NCBI GenBank assembly: GCA_021199405.1
Contig: JAJQID010000207.1
Location: 1-7,351, forward strand
From: Lachnospiraceae bacterium
GTDB lineage: Bacteria; Bacillota; Clostridia; Lachnospirales; Lachnospiraceae
DNA: 7,351 bases
Direction of reading: 5' to 3'
Position 1 is the stretch's first letter; each line of letters begins with the position of its first letter. The position numbers and the translations under genes are program-made. Shown in pieces: positions 1 through 6,668 of the stretch. Under the pieces are notes generated by a model, which saw nothing but the letters and a program-made list of their open reading frames with translations, was not told the DNA's origin and made no database searches.

Positions 1-2341
1 CCGGGATGCAAGAGGCGAGGGCCGCACTGGAAGCGGTGAGCGCCGCGAGAGCAGGGACGGCAGCCGTCCCATGGGTGAACGCCGCACTGATGGCAGCCGC
101 CAGGGAAGCGGTGAGCGCAGAAACGATGGAAGCCGTCCTATGGGTGAGCGCCGCAGAAGCGACGGATACCGCCAGGGAGCTGCAGGAAACGGTGAGCGCC
201 GCAGTGATGGAAGAAGCCAGGGAGACGGGCGCAGAAGCGACACAAGAGGTCAGGGCGGTTTTGGAAGCCGTCAGGGCGCAGCCATGGGAGGCCGTCCTGT
301 CTATGATAAGGATAAGGACGCCGATTCCAGACAGAGCCGTCCGGCTCAGGGCAGAAAGAGCACGGCACGCGGAGGAGCTGCAGGCGCGGGCTTTGGCGAT
401 GTAACTGTCAAAAAGGACCAGAAGCGGGATGAGCGCCGCCAGGGCCAGGATAAGGACAAAAAGAACCGCAAGGATTATATTTATACAGAGGAAGGCAGGA
501 ATACAAAGGGCAAAACCGGTAAAACTGTCAATAAAGCCGGAAAGTTCATCAAGCCGGAAAAAAAGGAAGAGGTGGTGGAGGAGCTGATCAAGGTCATTCA
601 GCTTCCGGAGACCATTACCTTAAAGGAACTGGCAGAGAAGATGAAGATGCAGCCTGCCGCCATTATCAAGAAGCTCTTTTTGCAGGGTAAAATCATGAAT
701 GTAAACCAGGAGCTTTCCTACAGTGAGGCTGAGGAAATTGCCATGGATTACGAGATTCTCTGCGAGAAGGAAGTGAAGGTGGACGTCATTGAGGAGCTTC
801 TCAGAGAAGAGGAGGAGAGCGAGGAGACAATGGTATCCCGCCCGCCTGTTATCTGCGTCATGGGTCATGTGGACCATGGTAAGACCTCGCTTCTGGATGC
901 CATCCGCAATACCAACGTAACCGACAGGGAGGCCGGCGGCATCACCCAGCATATCGGCGCTTATACTGTTTCCACGGCCAGCGGCCGCCAGATTACCTTC
1001 CTGGATACACCCGGCCATGAGGCCTTTACCGCCATGCGTATGCGCGGCGCCAATTCCACAGATATCGCTATTCTGGTGGTGGCTGCGGACGACGGCGTCA
1101 TGCCCCAGACCATTGAGGCGATTAACCATGCGAAGGCAGCCGGAATTGAGGTCATTGTGGCGGTCAACAAGATTGATAAGCCGGGCGCCAATGTGGACCG
1201 TGTCATGCAGCAGCTGACAGAGTATGAGCTGGTAGCGGAGCAATATGGAGGCAGCACTGTATTCTGCCCGGTATCCGCCAAGACCGGTGAGGGCATAGAG
1301 AACCTGCTGGAGATGATTCTGCTGACGGCGGATGTGCTGGAGCTGAAGGCCAATCCGAACCGTGACGCCAGAGGCCTGGTCATTGAGGCTCAGTTAGACA
1401 AGGGCCGGGGACCTGTGGCAACTGTGCTGGTGCAGAAGGGTACGCTCCATGTGGGAGACTTTATTTCCGCAGGAGCCTGCTATGGCAGGGTTCGCGCCAT
1501 GATCAACGATAAACACATGAACGTAAAGGTGGCCGGACCCTCCGAGCCTGTGGCAATTCTGGGACTTTCCGACGTACCGGCGGCTGGGGAAGTATTTCTG
1601 GCGCATCCAAGCGATAAGGAGGCCAAGGAATACGCCCAGACCTATATGGCACAGTACAAGGAAAAGATGCTGGAGGAGACCAAGAAGCGCATGAGTCTGG
1701 ACGATCTGTACGGACAGATTCAGGCTGGTCAGTTAAAACAGCTGAATATTATCATCAAAGCCGATGTGCAGGGCTCCGTGGAGGCAGTGAAGCAGTCTCT
1801 GGAGAAGCTTTCCAACGATGAGGTGGTGGTGAAGTGCATTCACAGCGGCGTGGGCCTGATCAATGAAAGCGACGTCACTTTGGCGGGCGCTTCCAACGCG
1901 ATCATTGTGGGCTTTAATACCAGAACGGATTCCGCAGCCAAATCCACCGCGGAGAGAGAGCATGTGGAAATCAAGCTGTACCGTGTGATTTATCAGGCCA
2001 TTGAAGATGTGGAGCGGGCCATGAAGGGCATGCTTGATCCGATCTATGAGGAGAAGGTCATCGGCCACGCTGAGGTACGCCAGATCTTTAAGGCCAGCGC
2101 CGTGGGCAACATTGCCGGTTCCTACGTGCTGGACGGCGTCATTCAGAGAGGCTGCAAGGTTCGGATTACCAGAGCGGGCGAGCAGATTTATGAGGGCGAG
2201 CTTGCCAGCCTGAAGAGGTTCAAGGATGATGTGAAGGAAGTGAAGTCTGGCTTCGAGTGTGGTCTGGTGTTTGAGGGCTTTGACAAGATGCAGGAGCTGG
2301 ATATCGTGGAGGCCTACGTGATGGTGGAGGTACCCAGATAG
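1..2341 (+). CDS. infB: Translation initiation factor IF-2, 5'-truncated by the window edge
   Basis: IF-2 is the cytoplasmic GTPase that places fMet-tRNA on the 30S subunit and promotes 50S joining. The frame is open from base 2, so the gene starts upstream; the ATG at 71 is internal. Counting from that Met (756 residues, 779 visible in all), residues 1-110 are a low-complexity Arg/Gly/Ser region with GERR repeats. Residues 111-175 are a Lys-rich linker and about 180-230 form the IF2_N module (ITLKELAEKMKMQ). The G domain follows with all GTPase motifs: G1 GHVDHGKTS from residue 265 (base 863), G2 GGITQHIGAY (about base 935), G3 DTPGHEAF (1004), G4 NKID (1166) and G5 SAK (1274). Domains II-IV follow and the protein ends in VEAYVMVEVPR, typical of IF-2. 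It is the first visible gene of the operon, 51 bases upstream of rbfA. Identity is certain; only the 5' end is missing. Confidence 0.98.
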   Translation, partial: RDARGEGRTGSGERRESRDGSRPMGERRTDGSRQGSGERRNDGSRPMGERRRSDGYRQGAAGNGERRSDGRSQGDGRRSDTRGQGGFGSRQGAAMGGRPVYDKDKDADSRQSRPAQGRKSTARGGAAGAGFGDVTVKKDQKRDERRQGQDKDKKNRKDYIYTEEGRNTKGKTGKTVNKAGKFIKPEKKEEVVEELIKVIQLPETITLKELAEKMKMQPAAIIKKLFLQGKIMNVNQELSYSEAEEIAMDYEILCEKEVKVDVIEELLREEEESEETMVSRPPVICVMGHVDHGKTSLLDAIRNTNVTDREAGGITQHIGAYTVSTASGRQITFLDTPGHEAFTAMRMRGANSTDIAILVVAADDGVMPQTIEAINHAKAAGIEVIVAVNKIDKPGANVDRVMQQLTEYELVAEQYGGSTVFCPVSAKTGEGIENLLEMILLTADVLELKANPNRDARGLVIEAQLDKGRGPVATVLVQKGTLHVGDFISAGACYGRVRAMINDKHMNVKVAGPSEPVAILGLSDVPAAGEVFLAHPSDKEAKEYAQTYMAQYKEKMLEETKKRMSLDDLYGQIQAGQLKQLNIIIKADVQGSVEAVKQSLEKLSNDEVVVKCIHSGVGLINESDVTLAGASNAIIVGFNTRTDSAAKSTAEREHVEIKLYRVIYQAIEDVERAMKGMLDPIYEEKVIGHAEVRQIFKASAVGNIAGSYVLDGVIQRGCKVRITRAGEQIYEGELASLKRFKDDVKEVKSGFECGLVFEGFDKMQELDIVEAYVMVEVPR
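35..232 (+). repeat. In-frame degenerate repeats coding GERR-(N/S/T)DG-SR units in IF-2
   Basis: Five copies of a unit beginning ggt-gar-cgc-(cgc/aga), coding Gly-Glu-Arg-Arg, start at bases 35, 74, 110, 143 and 191. The spacings are 39, 36, 33 and 48 bases, all multiples of three. Each is followed by a variant of (N/S/T)-D-G and usually S-R-(P-M or Q-G). Copies differ mostly at synonymous or near-synonymous positions, as expected of an old tandem duplication drifting under coding constraint. The protein is predicted to be disordered and strongly basic here. Similar variable N-termini are common in IF-2, but the array may begin before the window. Confidence 0.8.
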
Positions 2342-2380
2342 GGAATCACGCCCCGCTGCAAATGGAATCATGTCCTGCAG

Positions 2381-2388
2381 GGAAGGAG
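2381..2388 (+). promoter_or_regulatory. Ribosome binding site of rbfA
   Basis: GGAAGGAG lies four bases before the ATG at 2393. It is the clearest Shine-Dalgarno sequence in the operon and fixes the rbfA start. The 51-base infB-rbfA gap holds no other convincing signal. Confidence 0.8.
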
Positions 2389-2392
2389 AAAT

Positions 2393-2770
2393 ATGCGCAA
2401 AAACAGCGTGAAAAATATCAGAATCAATAATGAGGTACAGCGGGAGCTGGCGGAGATGATCCGGGGCGGGTTAAAGGACCCCCGGATTTCTCCCATGACC
2501 AGTGTGGTTGCTGTGAATGTGGCTCCGGATTTAAAGACCTGTAAGGCTTATATCAGCGTACTGGGGGATGAGGAAGCACAGAAGCAGACCATGGAGGGTC
2601 TGAGAAGCGCTTCCGGGTTTATCCGCTCGACTCTGGCAAAAAACTTAAATCTGCGCAATACTCCGGTGATTACTTTTATTCTGGAGCAGTCCATTGAATA
2701 CGGCGTGGAGATGTCTGCGAAGATCGATCAGGTGATTGCGCAGATTCCTGACCGGGAAGAGGATCAATGA
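2393..2770 (+). CDS. rbfA: 30S ribosome-binding factor A
   Basis: RbfA is a small KH-fold protein that binds immature 30S subunits near the 16S rRNA 5' end and helps late maturation, notably in the cold. The product has 125 residues, a usual length. It shows the family pattern: an N-terminal helix with INNEVQRELAEMI, then LKDPRI (residues 27-32) and a strand around VNVAPDLKTCKAYISVLG. The interhelical Ala-x-Gly kink (ASG, residues 73-75, in RSASGFIRSTLAK) replaces the GxxG loop of classical KH domains, and an LRNTPVITFILEQSIEYG segment follows. The start is set by a strong ribosome binding site. The TGA overlaps the next ATG (ATGA, 2767-2770), so translation of the two genes is probably coupled. 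Confidence 0.96.
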   Translation: MRKNSVKNIRINNEVQRELAEMIRGGLKDPRISPMTSVVAVNVAPDLKTCKAYISVLGDEEAQKQTMEGLRSASGFIRSTLAKNLNLRNTPVITFILEQSIEYGVEMSAKIDQVIAQIPDREEDQ

Positions 2771-3717
2771 AAACAGATATTTTAAAGGAATGTGAGGGGG
2801 CGGAATATATCGGCATCAGCGGACATATCCGCCCCGATGGCGACTGTGTGGGTTCCTGCATGGCGCTGTATATGTATCTGACAAAAATGTTGCCGGAGGC
2901 TCATTTGTACGTATATCTGGAGCCTGCAGCGAAAACCTTTACTCACATAAAAAGGATAGACGAGATTAATACGGAATACGCGCCTGCGCCGCACTATGAT
3001 GTATTTTTCTGCCTGGATACGGAGCCGGGCAGGCTGGGGAAAGCGGAGAGCTTATACCGCAGTGCAGCCAGAAAAATCAATATTGACCATCATCTGAGCA
3101 ATCCCGGGGACGGAGACCTCTGCGTTGTGCGCCCTGAGGTGGGCTCCTGCGCGGAGGTTCTCTATGAGCTTCTGCCGAAGGAGGATGTGGATGATGACAT
3201 GGCGCTGGCTATTTATCTGGGGATGATTCATGATACCGGTGTTTTTCAGTATTCCAATACCAGGCCTCAGACCCTTAGAACCGCGGCTGAGCTGATCGAG
3301 AGGAATATTGATTTTCCCAATCTGATTCAGGAAAGCTTTTATCAGAAATCATGGAATGAGACCCGGGCGGCAGCCTGGGTGCTGCTCCATGCGGAGAGTC
3401 TGTTTGACGGGAAGGCGGCGCTGGGACATATTTCTTTAAAGGAAATGCAGGAATGCGGTGTGACCACGTCTGATCTGTCCGGTATTGTCAGTGAGCTGCG
3501 CAATATCGGGGGAGTGGAATGCGCCGTGTTTATGTATGAGCTTCCAAACGGCGTATGCAGGGTAAGCCTCCGCACCGGAGAGAGGATAGACGCCACAAAG
3601 ATTGCGGGAGTTTTTGACGGCGGCGGCCACGCGCGGGCGGCCGGCTGCAATATCAAAGGGAGATTTGAGGAGGCGTACGCAAGGCTGCTTCCGGTGCTGG
3701 AGCAGTATGTACAATGA
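2767..3717 (+). CDS. nrnA: DHH/DHHA1 phosphoesterase, NrnA-like oligoribonuclease / pAp phosphatase
   Basis: Members of this family degrade 2-5-nt RNA oligomers to mononucleotides and, in Bacillus NrnA, also dephosphorylate 3'-phosphoadenosine 5'-phosphate. The 316 residues are full length. The metal-binding DHH motifs are all present: H20 with D24 and D26 in GHIRPDGDCVGS, D84 in FCLDTEPG, the signature D107-H108-H109 in NIDHHLSN (base 3085) and D156 in IHDTG. The C-terminal DHHA1 substrate domain has VSLRT (266-270) and GGGHARAAG (285-293). The ATG overlaps the rbfA stop, with an AGAGGA element a few bases upstream; its own TGA overlaps the truB ATG. A position between rbfA and truB is frequent in Clostridia and fits an RNA-turnover role beside ribosome assembly. 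The exact substrate (nanoRNA, pAp or a cyclic dinucleotide product such as pApA) is inferred from the family only. Confidence 0.9.
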   Translation: MKTDILKECEGAEYIGISGHIRPDGDCVGSCMALYMYLTKMLPEAHLYVYLEPAAKTFTHIKRIDEINTEYAPAPHYDVFFCLDTEPGRLGKAESLYRSAARKINIDHHLSNPGDGDLCVVRPEVGSCAEVLYELLPKEDVDDDMALAIYLGMIHDTGVFQYSNTRPQTLRTAAELIERNIDFPNLIQESFYQKSWNETRAAAWVLLHAESLFDGKAALGHISLKEMQECGVTTSDLSGIVSELRNIGGVECAVFMYELPNGVCRVSLRTGERIDATKIAGVFDGGGHARAAGCNIKGRFEEAYARLLPVLEQYVQ

Positions 3718-4610
3718 ACGGAATTATCAATATTTATAAGGAAGCGGGTTATACCTCCTTCGATGTGGTGGCGAAGATGCGGGGAATCCTGAAGACCCGG
3801 AAAATCGGACATACCGGTACGCTGGATCCGGCGGCCACCGGTGTGCTGCCTGTTTGTGTGGGCAACGCCACACGGGCAGTAGAATTTCTGGCAGATCACG
3901 ACAAGGAGTATGTGGCGGAGCTTCTTCTGGGCATCACTACGGACACGCTGGACACTACCGGACAGGTGCTTGCCACAAGTCCGGTGAGCTGTGATGAGAG
4001 CGAAGTGATAAAAGCGGTGCTGTCCTTTCTGGGAATATCTGAACAGATACCGCCCATGTACTCGGCCGTTAAAGTAGACGGAAAGCGTCTCTATGAGCTG
4101 GCACGAGCGGGGAAAGAGGTGGAGCGAAAGCCCAGGACGATTAAGATCAGTGAGATAGAGGTTCTTTCGGTCTGTCTACCGGTGGTCAGATTTCGGGTGG
4201 TTTGTTCTAAGGGTACCTATATCCGATCCCTCTGCCAGGATATTGGGGAAAAGCTGGGCTGCGGCGGATGTATGCAGAGTCTGGAGCGAACCAGAGTGGG
4301 CGGCTTTTCAAAGGAGACCGCCGTCACTTTGGAGGAGCTGGAGCGGCATCGGGATGCTGGAACGCTGGATCAGGTGGTTCTGGGCGTCGATCAGGTCTTT
4401 TCTTCTTTGACGGCGGAGAGGTTGAGAGAGGAATTCTCCAGGATTGCAGATAACGGCAACAAGCTGAAGCCGGATATGCTGGTACAGTCCCGGAAATTTG
4501 ACGAGGGGGAAAAAGTGCGCCTGTACAGATGGGATGGTTTTTTTTACGGGATATATGTTTTCAGAGCGCAGGACAATGTTCTGAAGCCTGTGAAGCTTTT
4601 TCTGGCATAG
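3714..4610 (+). CDS. truB: tRNA pseudouridine(55) synthase
   Basis: TruB isomerises uridine 55 in the T-loop of tRNAs to pseudouridine and also acts as a tRNA folding chaperone. The product has 298 residues, normal for Bacillota. It carries the catalytic motif GHTGTLDPAATGVLP with the nucleophile Asp38, then KEYVAELLLGITTDTLD (64-80) containing the conserved active-site Tyr66, and IPPMYSAVKVDGKRLYELAR (112-131). KGTYIRSLCQDIG (166-178) and LERTRVGGF (190-198) follow. The last 60 or so residues form a short PUA-like RNA-binding tail. The ATG at 3714 overlaps the nrnA stop (ATGA); a GGAG 11 bases upstream is a modest ribosome binding site, so coupling to nrnA translation is likely. No key residue is missing. 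Confidence 0.97.
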   Translation: MNGIINIYKEAGYTSFDVVAKMRGILKTRKIGHTGTLDPAATGVLPVCVGNATRAVEFLADHDKEYVAELLLGITTDTLDTTGQVLATSPVSCDESEVIKAVLSFLGISEQIPPMYSAVKVDGKRLYELARAGKEVERKPRTIKISEIEVLSVCLPVVRFRVVCSKGTYIRSLCQDIGEKLGCGGCMQSLERTRVGGFSKETAVTLEELERHRDAGTLDQVVLGVDQVFSSLTAERLREEFSRIADNGNKLKPDMLVQSRKFDEGEKVRLYRWDGFFYGIYVFRAQDNVLKPVKLFLA

Positions 4611-4633
4611 TTTTTTGAAGTTTATCTATAGTG

Positions 4634-4653
4634 ATGTCCGCGCTGGCGGACAT
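4634..4653 (+). other. Perfect 8-bp hairpin in the truB-ribF gap
   Basis: ATGTCCGC (4634-4641) and GCGGACAT (4646-4653) form a perfect stem with the four-base loop GCTG. It sits in the 60-base space between the truB stop and the ribF start, in an operon whose preceding junctions overlap. No T-run follows (the next bases are GTTCGTAATG), so it is not a classical rho-independent terminator. It could be an RNA processing or stability element, a partial attenuator or chance. Confidence 0.6.
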
Positions 4654-4670
4654 GTTCGTAATGAAATGAT

Positions 4671-5711
4671 ATGAAAATAATCTCAGGAACGACTGAATTT
4701 CATATTGATGGAAAATCCGCGGTTGCCATCGGCAAGTTTGACGGCGTCCATCTGGGGCACCAAAAGCTTCTGAAGCGCATGCATGACTGGCAGGCGCAGG
4801 GATATCTGGCGGTGGTGTTTACCTTTGACAGACCGCCGGCCAGTGTTTTTTCAACGGAAAAGAATATCAGGGAGCTGACGACGCCGGAGGAAAAGCGGGA
4901 GCTGATGGAGCAGATGGGGACGGATGTGCTGGTGGAATTTCCCATGACTGCTGAGACCGCAGCCATGTCTCCTGAAGCCTTTGTGGAGGAGATTCTGGTG
5001 GGTCAGCTGAACAGCGCGGTTATTCTGGCGGGAGAGGATATCAGCTTTGGCCATCAGGGCCGGGGAAACCGTAGGCTGCTGGAGGCAATGGCAGACCGGC
5101 TGGGTTACCGGACGGAGATTGTGGACAAGCTTTCAGTCAGGGAGGCTCTGGCATATTTGAGCGACAGCTCTTTAACAGAAGAAGGTATGAAGGCACGGCG
5201 AAATACAGAAGCTGCCGCAGATGAGGATAGGGACAGGCAGTTTTTTTCTGACCTTAACGGGGATGTCCCGGTCAGCTCCACGCTTGTCAGAAGGCTTCTG
5301 GAGGAAGGAAAGATGAAACAGGTTACGGCGCTCTGCGGCAGGCCTTATTCTGTTACAGGCTCTATTATCCATGGCAGCCATCTGGGCGGTCCTGTCCTTC
5401 AGATGCCCACCATCAATATGGAGTGGCCGTCAGAGAAGCTGACGCCTCCGTTCGGTGTCTATTATTCCCGGACACTTCTGGAGGGAAAATATTACAGGTC
5501 TATAACGAATGTGGGATGCAAGCCCACAGTTTCCGAGGAAAACAGGGTGCTGGCGGAGACCTATATCTATGATTTTGGCGGAAACGTTTACGGAGAAAGG
5601 GCGCAGGTGTTTTTGTACGGATATAAGAGGCCGGAGCAGAAATTTGACGGGATTGATGCCCTGAGGGAACAGATGCAGCGGGATATCCGGGAGGGAGCCA
5701 ACTATTGTTAA
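4671..5711 (+). CDS. ribF: Bifunctional riboflavin kinase / FMN adenylyltransferase
   Basis: RibF phosphorylates riboflavin to FMN and adenylates FMN to FAD. The N-terminal nucleotidyltransferase domain shows GKFDGVHLGHQKLL (21-34, with the HxGH-type motif), VFTFDRPP (49-56), AGEDISFGHQGRGN (120-133) and VSSTLVRRLL (201-210). The C-terminal kinase domain begins at GRPYSVTG (223) and has MPTIN (245-249, the PTxN metal/ATP motif), FGVYY, ITNVGCKPT (278-286), the conserved Glu of AETYIYDFGG (295-304) and KFDGIDALREQ near the end. At 346 residues it is longer than the usual 300-315 because of an extra stretch at about 157-198. The start at 4671 is forced: an in-frame TGA lies at 4662-4664. No good Shine-Dalgarno sequence precedes it. 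It is the last gene before the terminator. Confidence 0.95.
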   Translation: MKIISGTTEFHIDGKSAVAIGKFDGVHLGHQKLLKRMHDWQAQGYLAVVFTFDRPPASVFSTEKNIRELTTPEEKRELMEQMGTDVLVEFPMTAETAAMSPEAFVEEILVGQLNSAVILAGEDISFGHQGRGNRRLLEAMADRLGYRTEIVDKLSVREALAYLSDSSLTEEGMKARRNTEAAADEDRDRQFFSDLNGDVPVSSTLVRRLLEEGKMKQVTALCGRPYSVTGSIIHGSHLGGPVLQMPTINMEWPSEKLTPPFGVYYSRTLLEGKYYRSITNVGCKPTVSEENRVLAETYIYDFGGNVYGERAQVFLYGYKRPEQKFDGIDALREQMQRDIREGANYC

Positions 5712-5746
5712 TATATAAAAAAACTGAACCAATTATTTTATTCTAT

Positions 5747-5781
5747 CGCATTCTGTCGCCGCCGCGAAGAATGCGTTTTTT
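5747..5781 (+). terminator. Rho-independent terminator of the infB-ribF operon
   Basis: CGCATTCT (5747-5754) pairs with AGAATGCG (5768-5775) and is followed directly by six T (5776-5781). The 13-base loop can add a small inner CG/CG pairing (5757-5758 with 5765-5766). It lies 35 bases after the ribF stop. On the opposite strand no T-run follows, so it is directed to the + strand transcript. Confidence 0.9.
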
Positions 5782-5926
5782 GTTGTCCAGGCTTATCATG
5801 GGCGCTGGAAGAATAAGGGAGTACAGGAGCAGAGATAAATGATGTGGGAAGATCGAAGTGCCTAACAGCGGATTGAACAGAAGAACCGGAGTATGGCTGA
5901 CGTAAAATCACATACCCGGTAATGGC
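5782..5926. other. Intergenic stretch without a supportable gene
   Basis: This lies between the two convergent terminators. Reading frames in both directions are short, and none gave a recognisable protein. A 68-codon minus-strand frame across it begins at a non-ATG codon inside the downstream hairpin and runs through the ribF terminator, so I do not call it. A GGAG at 5826-5829 followed by an eight-codon frame from ATG 5839 is probably chance. The stretch may be decayed sequence; its only visible structure is the inverted repeat at 5885-5920. Confidence 0.5.
5885..5920. repeat. Imperfect inverted repeat, 10 bp with one bulge
   Basis: ACCGG (5885-5889) and GTATG (5891-5895) pair with CATAC (5911-5915) and CCGGT (5916-5920), leaving A5890 as a single bulge and a 15-base loop. 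Within the loop TGA (5898-5900) can also pair with TCA (5908-5910). There is no T-run on either side, so it is not a simple terminator. Role unknown. Confidence 0.55.
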
Positions 5927-5964
5927 AAAAGCAGGAAAAAGCAAAAGAGTTTTTTCCTGCTTTT
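5927..5964 (-). terminator. Hairpin terminator of the minus-strand operon, possibly bidirectional
   Basis: AAAAGCAGGAAAAA (5927-5940) is perfectly complementary to TTTTTCCTGCTTTT (5951-5964), a 14-bp stem with a 10-base loop. It starts 22 bases after the stop of the GntR gene in the direction of that transcript. The GC-containing core GCAGG/CCTGC is flanked by four A on one side and four T on the other, so in both directions a stem is followed by a short U-tract. The minus-strand direction fits best, since the + strand operon already has its own terminator. A GCAAAAG direct repeat (5925 and 5941) lies in the same element. Confidence 0.75.
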
Positions 5965-5986
5965 AAGCATATACTTTCCTCGGCTC

Positions 5987-6664
5987 TTACGGCTTGATAT
6001 ACTGCGGATATTTTTCCCTGATCTGTACTGCGTCAATTTTATAACGGTTCAGGTGCAGCTTCATAATTTCACGTGCCGCGGTGACGTCTTTTTCGGAGAT
6101 GGCTTCCACGATTTTTTCGTGATCCTGTATGATTTTAAGATCGCTCACGGAAAAAAGAGCCAGGCTTCTGACCCGGTCAAAATGAATGGAGAGGTTCTGA
6201 ATCAGAGCAAAAATCTGCTGCTTTCCGGCGACTTCGAACAGAGTCTGGTGAAATTCATTGTCCAGGGAAAGAAGACGTCCAGCGCTGAAGTTCTCCAGAT
6301 AAAAATGCTGGAGCCTGATATTTTCCTTCAACCGCAGGATATCATCCGGGGTGGCCATCCGGCAGGCAAGCTCCGCTATCTCCGGCTCCACGGCGTTTCT
6401 CAGAAAGCGGGATTCCTCTACCAGATCATAGTCGATCAGAGAGATGGTGCTCCGTTTCTGGGGATGAATTTCAATAATGTTGACCTTGGAAAGTTCAATG
6501 AGGGCTTCCCGCACCGGGGTGCGGGAGAGGCCCATCTGTGCGGCCAGTTCATTTTCGCTGACACGGCTGCCGGGAGCAAGCTCCAGGGAGATAATGTTGG
6601 CTTTCAGGGTGCGCAGGGCATAATCGCGGCCTGTTTCCCGGGGAAGTTTTTCTGAAATCTGCAT
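5987..6664 (-). CDS. GntR-family (FadR/FCD subfamily) transcriptional regulator
   Basis: A 225-residue DNA-binding regulator of metabolite use. Residues about 10-75 are the GntR winged helix-turn-helix, with LAPGSRVSENELAAQMGLS (29-47) and SRTPVREALIEL (47-58) as recognition helix, then a wing ending at IHPQKRSTISLID. Residues about 85-210 are the all-helical FCD ligand domain. D135 and H139 (LDNEFHQ), H182 (QDHEKI) and H204 (KLHLNRY) match the Asp/His metal site known in this subfamily, so it probably binds a carboxylate or sugar-acid effector through a metal ion. The ATG is four bases after the stop of the upstream oxidoreductase gene, which implies co-transcription; only a weak GGAAAG precedes it. 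By context it is likely a regulator of hexuronate genes, comparable in role to UxuR/ExuR, but the effector cannot be read from sequence. No operator is visible in the window. Confidence 0.92.
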   Translation of the reverse strand: MQISEKLPRETGRDYALRTLKANIISLELAPGSRVSENELAAQMGLSRTPVREALIELSKVNIIEIHPQKRSTISLIDYDLVEESRFLRNAVEPEIAELACRMATPDDILRLKENIRLQHFYLENFSAGRLLSLDNEFHQTLFEVAGKQQIFALIQNLSIHFDRVRSLALFSVSDLKIIQDHEKIVEAISEKDVTAAREIMKLHLNRYKIDAVQIREKYPQYIKP

Positions 6665-6668
6665 GATG

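Noticed and set aside
6..404. 132-codon open frame overlapping the infB 5' region, Ala/Glu-rich
   Set aside because: It is the shifted reading of the GC-rich in-frame Arg/Gly repeats, which lack stops in other frames. It has no ribosome binding site and no family resemblance, and the IF-2 frame is unquestionably coding.
620..1243. 207-codon minus-strand frame inside infB
   Set aside because: Antisense shadow of the strongly conserved IF-2 N-module and G domain; its composition (many His and Leu) is typical of a reversed coding frame.
1733..2371. 212-codon minus-strand frame across the end of infB
   Set aside because: Antisense shadow of IF-2 domains III-IV, with no recognisable protein pattern.
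4611..4640. Possible promoter for ribF (TTGAAG at 4615, TATAGT at 4627)
   Set aside because: The two hexamers are only six bases apart, far from the 16-18 needed, so they do not form a promoter together.
5826..5865. GGAG followed by an eight-codon ORF (ATG at 5839), possible leader peptide
   Set aside because: No + strand gene follows that it could control, and such short frames arise easily by chance.
5738..5944. 68-codon minus-strand frame in the intergenic spacer
   Set aside because: It has a non-ATG start inside a terminator stem, runs through the ribF terminator, and shows no known motif.
6053..6655. 200-codon + strand frame opposite the GntR regulator
   Set aside because: It exactly covers the regulator, whose helix-turn-helix and FCD metal residues are convincing; the opposite frame has no ribosome binding site or family features.
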